Program-made: the position numbers and the translations under genes
The notes under the pieces: generated by a model
What the model saw: only the letters and a program-made list of their open reading frames with translations
What the model was told of the DNA's origin: nothing
The model's database searches: none
Assembly: GCF_900172365.1 (NCBI RefSeq)
Contig: NZ_FWFJ01000020.1
Coordinates: 1 to 64,000, forward strand
Length of the DNA: 64,000 nt
Direction of reading: 5' to 3'
From: Roseovarius gaetbuli
GTDB taxonomy: Bacteria; Pseudomonadota; Alphaproteobacteria; Rhodobacterales; Rhodobacteraceae
Part shown: positions 19,608-28,749 of the stretch, piece by piece
Position numbering within the stretch: the stretch's first letter is position 1
Layout of the letters: each line of letters opens with the position of its first letter

Positions 19608-20981
19608 TTAAGGAGTCTTAGTTAACAAATCGTTTGCATCACTTGGCACAGCCGGAAAGTAGAGCCGGAAAACCGAGCCTTGATCGACATCAGAGGTCAC
19701 CGCCACAGCGCCGCCGGTCTGCTGCATGAAGCCAAAGATCATCGACAGCCCCAGCCCCGTGCCAGAGCCAACGGCCTTGGTGGTATAGAACGGGTCGAAA
19801 ATCTGTTGCAGGCTGTGCTGCGGGATGCCGACCCCATCGTCCTTGACGCTCAGACAGACATAATCCCCCGGCGCAAGATCGGTTGCGAGCCCATGATTGT
19901 CGCACAGACAATGGCGGATATTCTGCGTGCCGATCTCAAGCCGCCCGCCCTCGGGCATCGCATCGCGCGCGTTGGTGATCAGGTTGAGCAGCGCGTTTTC
20001 GGCGACCTTGGGGTCAATATTGACCGAGCACAGATCCTTGGCCAGGGTCAGGTCAATCGCGGCGCTCAAGATGTCGGCGTGACTCGCGCAGGTCGCGGCG
20101 ACAAGCCTGTTGAGGTCGCACACCTCCGGGCTCAGGCGCACGCGCTGCGAAAAGGTAAGCATGTCCCGGATAAGCTTGGCCCCGCGCGCGGCGGCGCCTT
20201 GCGCGTCTTGCAGGCTTCCCGTCGACAGCGGACCACCAAGATCGGCCTCCAGAAGTTCGAGGTTGCCGGAAATCACGGTCAGCAGATTGTTGAAGTCATG
20301 GGCAAAGCGGCCGGTCAGCCGCCCGATCGCCTCAAGCTTTCGCGCCTCGAAAAGCTTCGCCTCAAGGGCTTTGCGGTTGCTGATCTCTTCGCCCAGTTGC
20401 GCATGGGATTTCACCAGATCCTGATAGCGCCGTTTCGACCGCTCTACCTCTGCCAAAAGCTCGATCTTGGCGCTTGCCATGGCGGCCACCGTGGTCAGAA
20501 CTTCAAGCTCGGCCTTGCCAAATCTTTCCTTGTCCGGGTGCTCGCTGTCGATGACGCCGACAACCCGACCGCGCGACACAAGCGGCACGCAAATCTCGGA
20601 GCGGGCCGGTTGTGTATCAGGGATATAGTTTTGATCCTTCAGAAGATCATCGACGATGATCGCCTGCCCGGTTTGCGCCACCTGCCCGGTGATCCCCTGA
20701 CCAAACGGGATTTTCAGCGGGTTGATGATTCTGCGCCCATAGGGGTTTTTCTCGCCAAGGGCGGCCACCTGCGTAAGCTCGGTTTGATCCTGATCGGCCT
20801 GATAGATCACACAGTCCACAAAGTTCAGCTGACCCACGACATTCTGCGCCACATACCAGAACAAATCCTCGACACTGGGAATGGCGATGACATCGACCGC
20901 AAACGCATTGAGGATGCGCAACGTTGCCGCCTCGCTCAACGGATTTTCAGCAACGTCACGTGTAGGCACTGAACTAAGCAC
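19608..20981 (-). CDS. GAF-domain sensor histidine kinase
   Basis: A 457-residue soluble kinase with GTG start at 20981 after a strong GAGGAGGG box. Residues about 20-175 form a GAF domain (PFGQGITGQVAQTGQAIIVDDL, ARSEICVPLVSRGRVVGVID). A short coiled coil leads into HisKA with the H-box FAHDFNNLLTVISGNLELL, then HATPase_c with NLITNARDAMPEGG, DDGVGIP and GTGLGLSMIFGFMQQ. There is no membrane span or receiver domain, so it senses a cytoplasmic signal and needs a separate response regulator, which is not in this window. The 2OG-oxygenase follows after 31 bases. Confidence 0.9.
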   Translation of the reverse strand: MLSSVPTRDVAENPLSEAATLRILNAFAVDVIAIPSVEDLFWYVAQNVVGQLNFVDCVIYQADQDQTELTQVAALGEKNPYGRRIINPLKIPFGQGITGQVAQTGQAIIVDDLLKDQNYIPDTQPARSEICVPLVSRGRVVGVIDSEHPDKERFGKAELEVLTTVAAMASAKIELLAEVERSKRRYQDLVKSHAQLGEEISNRKALEAKLFEARKLEAIGRLTGRFAHDFNNLLTVISGNLELLEADLGGPLSTGSLQDAQGAAARGAKLIRDMLTFSQRVRLSPEVCDLNRLVAATCASHADILSAAIDLTLAKDLCSVNIDPKVAENALLNLITNARDAMPEGGRLEIGTQNIRHCLCDNHGLATDLAPGDYVCLSVKDDGVGIPQHSLQQIFDPFYTTKAVGSGTGLGLSMIFGFMQQTGGAVAVTSDVDQGSVFRLYFPAVPSDANDLLTKTP

Positions 20982-21356
20982 TTATGCCCTCCTCTTAAAC
21001 GACAACAAAGATCAACCACAGATTACACTCTCGCCATCATTTCTTGTGAAGAAACTATACATCCATAAGCATAGGTTTGTTCACATTTTTATGCGTATAA
21101 ATTGAATTTTAGATCCAATGGCGCCCTGCGAGGTGTTGTAGAGCCCTTCCAAGTCGAGCTGCCGTTCAATGATCGTCAAGTTGCGAAGACGCTCCAACAT
21201 CCCCGCAACACCATGATCTTGCCCCGGCACCACACCCCAAGACTCAATGGTGGCGCTCACCCTGAGCGAGAATTTTTGCGCGAGAGCCCTATTTTAGCCC
21301 AAAGCCGTATATGTTGAGCGCGTAACCTGTTTGTTTTTTCGAAATAGGGAAAGTTC
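20982..21356. other. Intergenic region with no clear gene
   Basis: An AT-rich divergent region of 375 bases between the histidine kinase and the decayed operon. Promoters for both presumably lie in 20985-21110. On the minus strand, about 21275 to 21095, there is an open stretch reading LERLRNLTIIERQLDLEGLY that ends in TGA. It has coding-like composition but no start or recognised family and may be a gene remnant. Confidence 0.4.
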
Positions 21357-22103
21357 ATGGCTGATTTAGGGGCGCAGGTTTAGGAATCTCAGGCACGGGT
21401 AAGCGAAGCGCAGGCCAAGATTGCGGAACTGACCAGCAAGATCAAAAACGGCGAAGAGGCCATGCTTGAGATCGAGAACGCCTCGCTGGCAGAGGTGCAC
21501 GCCCATACCGAGATCATGAACGCCAATATCGCCGAGCTGATCATGGGGTTTGACGATATCACCTCGGCGTTTTCGCGTGATTTTGACGAGATGAGCAACA
21601 AGACCGGCTGGGAAAGCCTTGTCGGCCAGTTCAGCGCCGCAAAATCAGACAGCATGCGCCAGGACAGCGTGCGCACCGTCGGCATCGACGACGAACTTCA
21701 GGATCTGATCGGCAAATCCGACATCATTCTACAGCTTCTGGAAGGTCAGTTGGCCGTGCTGGACGAGCATAAAACCAAGGTTGGCACCACCCTGAGCGAA
21801 ACACTGGACGAGCGCGATTTCACCGTCGGCGAGCTAGAGGCGCTGCGCGTTGCCATTCAGGCGATAGACCCGGAAATCATCACCCTGGAAAACAAGAGCG
21901 CCAACGAAACCGACAAGGAGGCCCAGACCGCCATTGCCGGTATCGGGGCCGCCACCAACACGAAAATGGCCGACATGCTAGAGGCCCACGAAGGTCACAT
22001 GGTCTTTGCCCGCGACGTGCTAGAGTCCAGGGCAGATGAGCGTTTCGCCCGCCGGTTTGCACAGATCATTGAGACGCACGACAAGTCCCTTTATGGCTCG
22101 TGA
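21357..22103 (+). pseudogene. Uncharacterised coiled-coil protein with amber codon at position 9
   Basis: The ATG at 21357 gives MADLGAQV, then TAG at 21381-21383. The same frame then runs unbroken for 239 more residues (ESQARVSEAQAKIAELTSK...) to TGA at 22101. The product is highly charged, mostly predicted helix with coiled-coil character and no membrane span or catalytic motif. Restart could occur at the ATG at 21462, giving a 213-residue protein. It is first in a five-gene run that is otherwise visibly decayed. A CAG-to-TAG change is the simplest explanation. The function is unknown. Confidence 0.6.
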
Positions 22104-22297
22104 TGCTCTCGACCCTAGTCAAGAAAATGCCGGGCCCCTTAAGCATCAAAAACCTGCGAGAACTCTGGCCCGGCTTTCCGCCGAAATGGGTGACGTATGA
22201 AATCGGGATGTTGGTCGCAGCCATGGTGTGGTTTTTCGCTCTCGTGGCCTTGCTGCCATTGATTGGGGGGATTGGTTTGGCCAGATATTCATGCTGA
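22103..22297 (+). CDS. Small membrane protein
   Basis: A 64-residue protein whose ATG overlaps the preceding TGA (TGATG), so it belongs to the same operon. The N-terminal third is basic and polar. A single strong hydrophobic segment follows (IGMLVAAMVWFFALVALLPLIGGIGL, about residues 33-58). No family was recognised. It may anchor neighbouring operon products to the membrane. The 148 bases to the next start hold no recognised feature. Confidence 0.45.
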   Translation: MLSTLVKKMPGPLSIKNLRELWPGFPPKWVTYEIGMLVAAMVWFFALVALLPLIGGIGLARYSC

Positions 22298-22445
22298 GCC
22301 GTTTTCTGTTAATCGGCGCATTTGCCGTGCTCCAATCTAGCGCCACTCTCCTTGTAGGGATCGGGTATTCCTTTCCTTGAACCTCAGTGCAGGCCATCCG
22401 TCTCGACAGGTGGCTTGAGCGCGATCTCGATTGGGACGGTCGATA

Positions 22446-23125
22446 ATGAAAACCGATGCGACACCGGATCAAGACCACGTCGGCCCGAACGAAATCCTTG
22501 TCAGCCGCCGGTATTTGCCAAGGTCGAGCAGATCACAGGATATCTGGCCCGCGTCGCGGCAGTGATGCAGGCCGATGGCAGCCTGAACAAGGACAAGGTG
22601 GAAATTCTGGCCACTTATGTGCAGGGTCTCAGCTATACGTTCCGGGCGCTTTCGATGAAATACCCGCTGGTGGGGCGCGATACCGGGCAGCGTTTGGGCG
22701 CGCGTGACATGGACAGCGTTGAGAGCGGCTTTCCGGTGTTCAGCGAGCCGTTGGTCATGGCCAATGACGCGCAACAGGCCGGGCGCCATCTTGGCAGCAT
22801 GCCAAGCGCCGAGCGGCTCAAGGCGCAGATGCTAGGACAGATCATCGGCGAGCGGCAAATTCCGAGCAGACTTCAATTTGCTCTGTCACAGCGCAAGTAC
22901 TACGAGGACCTGCGCAGGGGACATCTGTTCTGGGCGCAGAACGATCCCGAAATCCGCTGGCTTGATACCAACGAGGCGCGCAGCCGGTTCCTGGTGCATT
23001 GGGCGGTCTATGACAGCCAGGTCAACCTGCCGACGATCTACTTCATGGAGGTCAAAGACACCGGGCGCGCGCGCATGCCCCGCGACGAGCGCCGCTGGCC
23101 CGAGAGGGGCAGCCGGGGTAAATGA
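22446..23125 (+). pseudogene. Uncharacterised protein, frameshifted and 3'-truncated
   Basis: The ATG at 22446 gives MKTDATPDQDHVGPNEILVSRRYL, then a one-base loss near 22517 shifts the frame. The rest continues as AKVEQITGYLARVAAVMQ through the conserved-looking VHWAVYDSQVNLPTIYFMEV and ends at 23125 after RRWPERGSRGK. From memory, relatives in Rhodobacteraceae are longer and continue after RRWPE, so the 3' end is probably deleted. No known domain was recognised. It lies just upstream of an AAA ATPase remnant, as I recall in intact versions of this operon. Confidence 0.55.
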
Positions 23126-23161
23126 GTATTTAGAGAACGATGAAAGACCGGGGATTTCGAT

Positions 23162-23732
23162 ATGAGCCTGACAGCAGACACGATGGCATTGCGCGACCGC
23201 GACATTGCGGTGCATGCAGGCGATGACGCGCGCCTTGTGGCCACGCTCACCGGATTTGCCGAGCAGCTCATGGAAAAGGTCGCCCTGCGCGCCCAGAACG
23301 CCGGGGCGCCTTTACCGGCGCAAGCTGGCGTGTTGAGGCCGATGATCTGACCATCCACGGGGTCGAACCCGCCAGCAAGGCCAAGTCCACCACCCTCACC
23401 ATGACCTTCAAAAAGCCAAACGAGGTGGTCGGCACCCATATCGCCAAGTATCGGGCGCTGAAGCTGTCCAAGATGCTGATGGCCTATGATTTTGACCGCC
23501 GCCTCACCCCCTTCGCCAAACTTGGCGGGTTTATCTTTACCTTCATGGGCGATGGCAAACCGGGACCGGCAATACCACGCTTATTCAGATGATGGCCAGC
23601 CTGCTGCACGACTATCGCCAGAACGTCGGCGATAGCTTTCGCTATCGAAACCTGAGCACCAACAATATCGACAGCTATCAGGGCAATTCAGCCCTGAATA
23701 AAAAGTCATTTATTTTTCAATGTATTACATGA
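23162..23732 (+). pseudogene. AAA-family ATPase remnant
   Basis: MSLTADTMALRDRDIAVHAG begins an ATPase whose frame breaks near 23303-23312 and again near 23564. With those repaired it reads through FIFTFMGDGKPGTG-N-TTLIQ, a Walker A loop whose essential lysine codon is AAT (Asn) at 23571-23573. Soon after NLSTNNIDSYQG the sequence becomes AT-rich and ends at TGA 23730. Walker B, sensor and arginine-finger regions are all missing, so most of the AAA+ core has been deleted. The final TGA still overlaps the next ATG, suggesting the deletion was internal. Confidence 0.6.
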
Positions 23733-24827
23733 AACTCCTCATCAAATCTGGCCTGATATTTGGCAATCTGGTCCATATGGACAGCCCCGCGCTGGTCGAA
23801 CGGTGGAATCGCGCGCTCAGGCATCTGACGGGCAAGACCACCACGCTCACCGATTTCCAAGTCGACAGTTGGGGCTATTCGCCTGCAATCGGGTTTGGTT
23901 TGGACGATCCGCTTTACCTGAACCGTGCGGGCGTGAACCGGCAGTTCATCCTGCTGACCACCAATCAGAAAACCGCGCCGTTGCCTGAGGCAAAACTCTC
24001 ACCCTCGCGCGGCATTCTGCGCCAGTTCATCGAAGAAAACGAATCCGCGCTTTTTGCCCTGCCCGCCTGCTCGACATTCGCCGCGTGCGCGTTGAGGCCG
24101 ATACCACCGGCGGCGCGATCCGGCAGGCGCAAAAGCTGGGCACCAAGCTCGTCCGGTTTCTAAGCCATGAGGATGCCTGGTTTGACGACGTTCTGATTGC
24201 CGTGATGATCGAGCCTGCGGGCGGCACCGGGGATGTGGTGCGCAACCCGATTGAGTTGAAGGAAATGAGCTTTGATCAGCGCAATTCCTGGACCGCGCAT
24301 TATGGCGGGGTCTATCTGTTTCAGGACGCAGATCATCTGGCCCTTGTCACCTGTGGCGACAAAAAGGTGCTTGAGGGTCTGGCTATCAGATATATGTTCG
24401 ATCTGACCGAGCACAACCGCATCGCAAAGTTTCTGGAGTTGAACGACCTTGTCGAGCTGATCGTGAAGGCGCGCAGCGTTGATGCGGGCGCGATCATGCC
24501 GGGGCCTTGCCGGACGAATTTCACACCCTCGCAGCGCTTGTGACATGGGCCGAGAATGATGGCGCCTGGCCCAGGATGTCGTCGGACGACCCGGCGTTTT
24601 TCTATACCCTGCGCGCCGGGGATCACAAAGATGCCGATCTGGTCCACATGCTCTTGGCCGACCTGTCGCCCAAGGATATCCGCCAGCTTTTCATCTGTCA
24701 CAAGCCGCTGTTTTACCGCAAGTCTGCGGGCTGGTCCAAGGCAACGCAAGACTATGTTGTCGACTTCCCAAGCACCGAATACCAGATCAACAAAATGGGC
24801 GCGCTCGAGCGATGGGATATGCCGTGA
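23729..24827 (+). pseudogene. DUF6638-like protein, broken by two internal deletions
   Basis: Three segments in different frames form one ancestral protein: MKLLIKSGLIFGNLVHMDSPALVERW to about 24060, then ARLLDIRRVRVEADTTGG to about 24505, then ALPDEFHTLAALVTWAEN to the stop at 24827. The joins look like small deletions rather than single-base slips, since the expected intervening residues are absent. The blocks match my memory of DUF6638, which follows an AAA ATPase in Rhodobacteraceae. The function is unknown. It is last of the decayed operon; 24828-24969 holds no gene. Confidence 0.55.
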
Positions 24828-24969
24828 GCTTTGCGGGTCTCTCAGTGATCCATGACGGCCCGCTCAACACGGGGCGACGGTCAGGGCACCATTCGGTGTT
24901 GATTGAAAACAGCGCTCGAATACTCTATTCAGGCCCTTCCATAGGCCCCACCACAATAAGGAATGCGCC

Positions 24970-25662
24970 TTGCCCTTGATCGACAAACATCTGGCACCGG
25001 GGCCCGACGGCGAAACCATCGTGGAAAGCATTCAGCGGCTCATTCTGGAGCGGATTTGCTTTCTGGATTATCAGCCCGGCGATCAACTCAAGGAAGCCGT
25101 GATTGCCCAGGAATTCGGTGTAAGCCGCACGCCGGTGCGCGATGCCATCAGCCGAATTAGCCACCTTGGCCTGGTGGAAACCCGCAATGGCGTCGGCACG
25201 GTGGTCGTTGCCCTCTCTGACGCCGAAATCCGGCAGGTCTATGAAATGCGCCTTGAACTGGCGATGCTGATCGGAACCCTCTCGCCCAAAGAGGTCAGTC
25301 AGGATCACACCGCCCTGGCGCAGGCCCTGCTGCAAGAGGTTCAGGAGTGGGGCATGAATGTCGACCCGCGCACCTATGTCATGCTGAATGATCGCCTGAA
25401 CAAGCTGATCGCCGATCTGATCGGCAATGTCGTGCTGCGCTCGTTCTGGCTTCAGACCTATTATCAGGCCGCAAGCACCTGGCACCGGGTCAGCACCATC
25501 GTCGGCGCCGAGGTCGCCAAATCGCTGTTGGACGAGCTATCTGACCTTTGCAACGCGCTTGAAGCGGGCGATATGGCCGCCGTGGGCTATGTTCAGCGGG
25601 TTCATATCGGATATGGCTTTCAGCGGATAAAGACGCATCTGCTTGCCGATCCGCGCGGCTAG
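24970..25662 (+). CDS. GntR family regulator, FCD subfamily
   Basis: A 230-residue regulator with an N-terminal GntR winged helix (IQRLILERICFLDYQPGDQLKEAVIAQEFGVSRTPVRDAISRISHLGLVE) and a C-terminal all-helical FCD ligand domain. The start is TTG at 24970, set by AAGGAA 7 bases upstream and family length. The stop TAG shares the palindrome CTAG with the stop of the convergent PdxR fragment. Its targets are not evident: the neighbouring genes are decayed, and FCD regulators usually sense a carboxylate. Confidence 0.85.
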   Translation: MPLIDKHLAPGPDGETIVESIQRLILERICFLDYQPGDQLKEAVIAQEFGVSRTPVRDAISRISHLGLVETRNGVGTVVVALSDAEIRQVYEMRLELAMLIGTLSPKEVSQDHTALAQALLQEVQEWGMNVDPRTYVMLNDRLNKLIADLIGNVVLRSFWLQTYYQAASTWHRVSTIVGAEVAKSLLDELSDLCNALEAGDMAAVGYVQRVHIGYGFQRIKTHLLADPRG

Positions 25663-26158
25663 CGCGATTTCGCAAGATCGCGCAGCACCGTGACAAGCGC
25701 CTCTGATGCCCGGCCCAATGTCGCCTCGTCAAAGGCTGCATAGCCCAGCAAGAGCGCATCTGGCGGATCGGGCAAAACCGCATGCGACGACAGCGCCCGC
25801 ACGCAAAGCCCCTGCTCGGTTGCGCGGGCTGATATCTCTGCGTCCGAAACACCGATACCGCCCCGCAGATCGCAACACAGATGCATCCCCGAGGGGTCAC
25901 TCTGGACGTCAAGGACATCGGTCGCCCCCGCAAGCGCGCGCACAAGGCTTGCCTGCCGCTTGGCATAGGTGCGGCGCATCCGGCGCAGGTGGGTGGCGAA
26001 ATCACCGCTTTGCATGAACTCGGCCAAGGCGGGCTGTGGCACCAGCGAGGCCCGCGTTCCGCACGCCAGAACATGCGCCCTGATCGGCGCGATATGGGCC
26101 TCGGGCAGAACAAGATAGCCGATGCGCAGCGCCGGGTTCAGAAGCTTGGAAAAACACC
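25659..26158 (-). pseudogene. PdxR/MocR-type regulator, C-terminal fragment
   Basis: The open frame begins abruptly with FSKLLNPALRIGYLVLPE, the pyridoxal-phosphate lysine region of the aminotransferase-like half of a MocR/PdxR regulator, and continues to TAG at 25659. The whole N-terminal GntR HTH and about half of the aminotransferase domain are missing. At its 5' edge (26150-26160) it joins a Hint-domain gene in the same orientation, so a deletion removed both the end of that gene and the start of this one. It is not expected to be functional. Confidence 0.8.
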
Positions 26159-27408
26159 GTTGTCGCGGGTCACCGCCGCGTCCCCCGGACGCAGTAGCTC
26201 TACCGCGACCTCGCCCCCCGGCGTCAGGATCATCGTGCCGGCGGTGAAACAGACGACGGCGGTGTTCTCGGCCGTAAAGCTTGAATTATCGGCGCTCGCG
26301 CCGCTAAAGGTCAGCGATCCGGTGCCAAAATTGTCGTTATCGGCGTAATCGACCGTGCGCCCCTTGGTATCGGTGGCATTCGACTGGTTGAGGATGCCAT
26401 CATCGGCCTGATCCGCGTAAAGCTCTGACAGGTTGTCATAAAACCCGCTCAGGTCGATGAAATCGTTGTTGGCGCCGTCGGCATCGTCAAGCGTGCCGGT
26501 GTTGCCGGTGTTAAAGTCGGTGATCGTGTCGTTGCCATCACCAGGGGCATAGATGAACACGTCATTACCATCGCCACCGGTCAAGAGATCGTCGTCAAGA
26601 CCGCCTTCAAGGGTGTCATTGCCATAGCCGCCAAGGAGGCTGTCGTTGCCGCCACCACCCACAAGGCTATCATCGCCATACATGCCAAACAGGGTGTCGT
26701 CTCCATCCCCGCCGGTGATCGTATCGCTTAGGCCCTCGCCACCATAGACCACGGTCTGGTTTGGCGCGCCTTTTATGACCTCAAGGTAATACCCTTGCTC
26801 GTCGCGCAAGAACCAGTTGTGGCCCTCAAAGGTCGGCTGCACATAGGTGTCCCCGGCATTGATCGTGGCATAATAAATCAGTGTGCCGCCGCCATCGACC
26901 CACCAAAGCTCGATCGGGCCGTCGGCGCCATTGGTCACGGTAAGATTGGTGCTCGCCCCCCCCCGCCCGAGGCATATTCAACGGGGTCGTACCACTGACC
27001 ATCCCCCAGGATCAAATCCTGGCCCGCGCCGCCATCGACAAAGTCATCGCCCTGCCCCGACACCACAGTATCATTGCCGTCATTGCCGAAAACCGTATCC
27101 GCCCCCGAGCCGGACGCCAGCGTGTCATTCCCGCCGGTTCCCGCAACTGCGGAAAAATAGTTGATCACGGTCGCGCCGCCAAGCGTCGCGTTGGGCGCAC
27201 CGAATGCCCCGTTATAATTGGCGCCGACAATGGTGAAAAACGATCCAAAGTGCGCGATCTGGATGGCGCCGGTATCCTCGTCAACGTCGACGCGGTAATC
27301 CGACGGAAGGCCCGAGACATCAAGCGTATGACCGGCCGTGGTCAGGTTGATCGAACTCCAGAAGGCCGGGTCGTTCCAATTGGATGTGGTGACGGTATAG
27401 GTGGTCAT
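26150..27408 (-). pseudogene. RTX-type calcium-binding protein with truncated Hint domain
   Basis: The start MTTYTVTTSNWND at 27408 leads into GGxGxD nonapeptide repeats of a secreted calcium-binding beta-roll protein (GGDGDDTLFG, GGYGNDTLEG and others). The C-terminal Hint module begins CFTAGTMILTPGG but stops after GDAAVTRDNGV, where sequence from a PdxR gene takes over. The frame is also broken in the C9 run at 26956-26964, where one more base would restore continuity. Such proteins usually leave by type I secretion. Two independent lesions mark this as a pseudogene, although the homopolymer one could be a sequencing error. Confidence 0.75.
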
Positions 27409-27670
27409 GGCCCGACCACCCTGGCCAGCGCTCGCCGCCTGTCTCTGATCCGTCCCACCAAACCGGGTTTGACCATTCGACCACTCGCAAAGCTCTGGGT
27501 CGGCCCGCGACACGCGCATGTGTCGCCGGGCCATATCCCTCATCTCTGCGAGTGGATTAAGCTAAAAAGCTGAATTTTTGATGCAAACTATCGCGAGAAC
27601 TCTAGACGTATTGAACCGATAGCGGCACCGGGGCGCGCCTTCAAAGGAAGGTGATCCCGCCCCTGACCTC

Positions 27671-28738
27671 TTAGGCCTGCAAGGGCGGTTCGCTGTCTTT
27701 ATCGGGCCAGATGCCGGGCGAGGTCGCCAAGCCGTCATCGAATTTCGACAGGTAATCGACGATCAGCGGGCGGTTGTCGATAAAGCCTTTGTAGGTCGCA
27801 AGCTCTTCCGGCAAATCGCGGATCACCCGGTGTAGGCGACGCCCCCATTTCGGCACGCTCACGACATCCTCAAGCGCGATCAGGTAACAGCGGATCGGAA
27901 ACACCAGAGCGTTCGAGCGCGGCAGCCGGAAAAAGGTCTGCAACTCGACCCGCAAATGTTGCTTTTGACCAACGTTTTCAGGGGTCAGCGTGGTCTTTTG
28001 CACGCCCCATTTGTGATAGTTTTCCGGGCTGGTATCAAGCAGCGGATTGACCGTCATCGTCCAGTTGAGCCGCCGCGCCGGGCTGCCCTGCTGAACGTTC
28101 AAAAGAAACTTGAGCGCGCGCACGAAAATACCCATTTCATGGGCTTTCGGCACCGGCGCGTGCCATTCGAAAAAGTTCATGCCGATGTCGAAATCAAGCG
28201 ACCAGTCGGCCTGGGTGGTGACCATGCCGGCATCCATCCAGAGGTTGTCGTCGCGCTGATCGAGCACCGCGAAATCGCCCTGGGTCTGGCGGGTGATATA
28301 TTCCATCGGCCCATAAGGCAGCGTGGTTTCATCCATGAAGGTGAACCGCTGGTCGATCCCCATCGGCTTGTTGATCCAGTGCCAGTGGTTGCCGTCGCGA
28401 TGCAGTTCAAACAGGTCGGGGTAATCTTCGGATTTGCTGACCATGATCAGTTCGAGCAGATCCCAGCCCGCCAGCGTCATATGCGGCAGCGACTGACAGC
28501 GCAGCGGATCTTCGGCCAGAACCTGCGCGCGGTCCTTCATCTCGGACACGTAATGCTCGTCCACATCAAAGCGTTTCTCGTAAACGCTGCCCTCGGGGCC
28601 GCCCTGATGCTGCTCCATGTTGACCGAATACATATAGTTGTCTTCGTGAAACGGGAACGGAAAGCGGTCGATCGCCCATTGCGAATTCTTGAAGGTGTAA
28701 TCACCGCGAAAGGTTTCATCGTTGAACTGAATTGTCAT
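27671..28738 (-). CDS. dmmC: Dimethylamine monooxygenase subunit, heme-dependent oxidative N-demethylase (DUF3445)
   Basis: A 355-residue cytoplasmic protein of the heme-dependent oxidative N-demethylase family (DUF3445). It contains RFPFPFHEDNYMY, PMGIDQRFTFMDETT, FFEWHAPVPKAHEMGIFVRALKFL and FRLPRSNALVFPIRCYL. It is last in an operon whose order matches dmmDABC of Ruegeria: GcvT-like, zinc-ribbon, reductase, DUF3445. It would use electrons from the reductase to oxidise dimethylamine to methylamine and formaldehyde. The letter is assigned by gene order. The start at 28738 is 11 bases after the reductase stop. Confidence 0.85.
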   Translation of the reverse strand: MTIQFNDETFRGDYTFKNSQWAIDRFPFPFHEDNYMYSVNMEQHQGGPEGSVYEKRFDVDEHYVSEMKDRAQVLAEDPLRCQSLPHMTLAGWDLLELIMVSKSEDYPDLFELHRDGNHWHWINKPMGIDQRFTFMDETTLPYGPMEYITRQTQGDFAVLDQRDDNLWMDAGMVTTQADWSLDFDIGMNFFEWHAPVPKAHEMGIFVRALKFLLNVQQGSPARRLNWTMTVNPLLDTSPENYHKWGVQKTTLTPENVGQKQHLRVELQTFFRLPRSNALVFPIRCYLIALEDVVSVPKWGRRLHRVIRDLPEELATYKGFIDNRPLIVDYLSKFDDGLATSPGIWPDKDSEPPLQA

Positions 28739-28749
28739 GATCGGTCTCC

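Noticed and set aside
26150-27408. An active intein or Hedgehog-type autoprocessing domain
   Set aside because: Only about 35 residues of the Hint module remain before the deletion junction, so no splicing or cleavage activity is possible.
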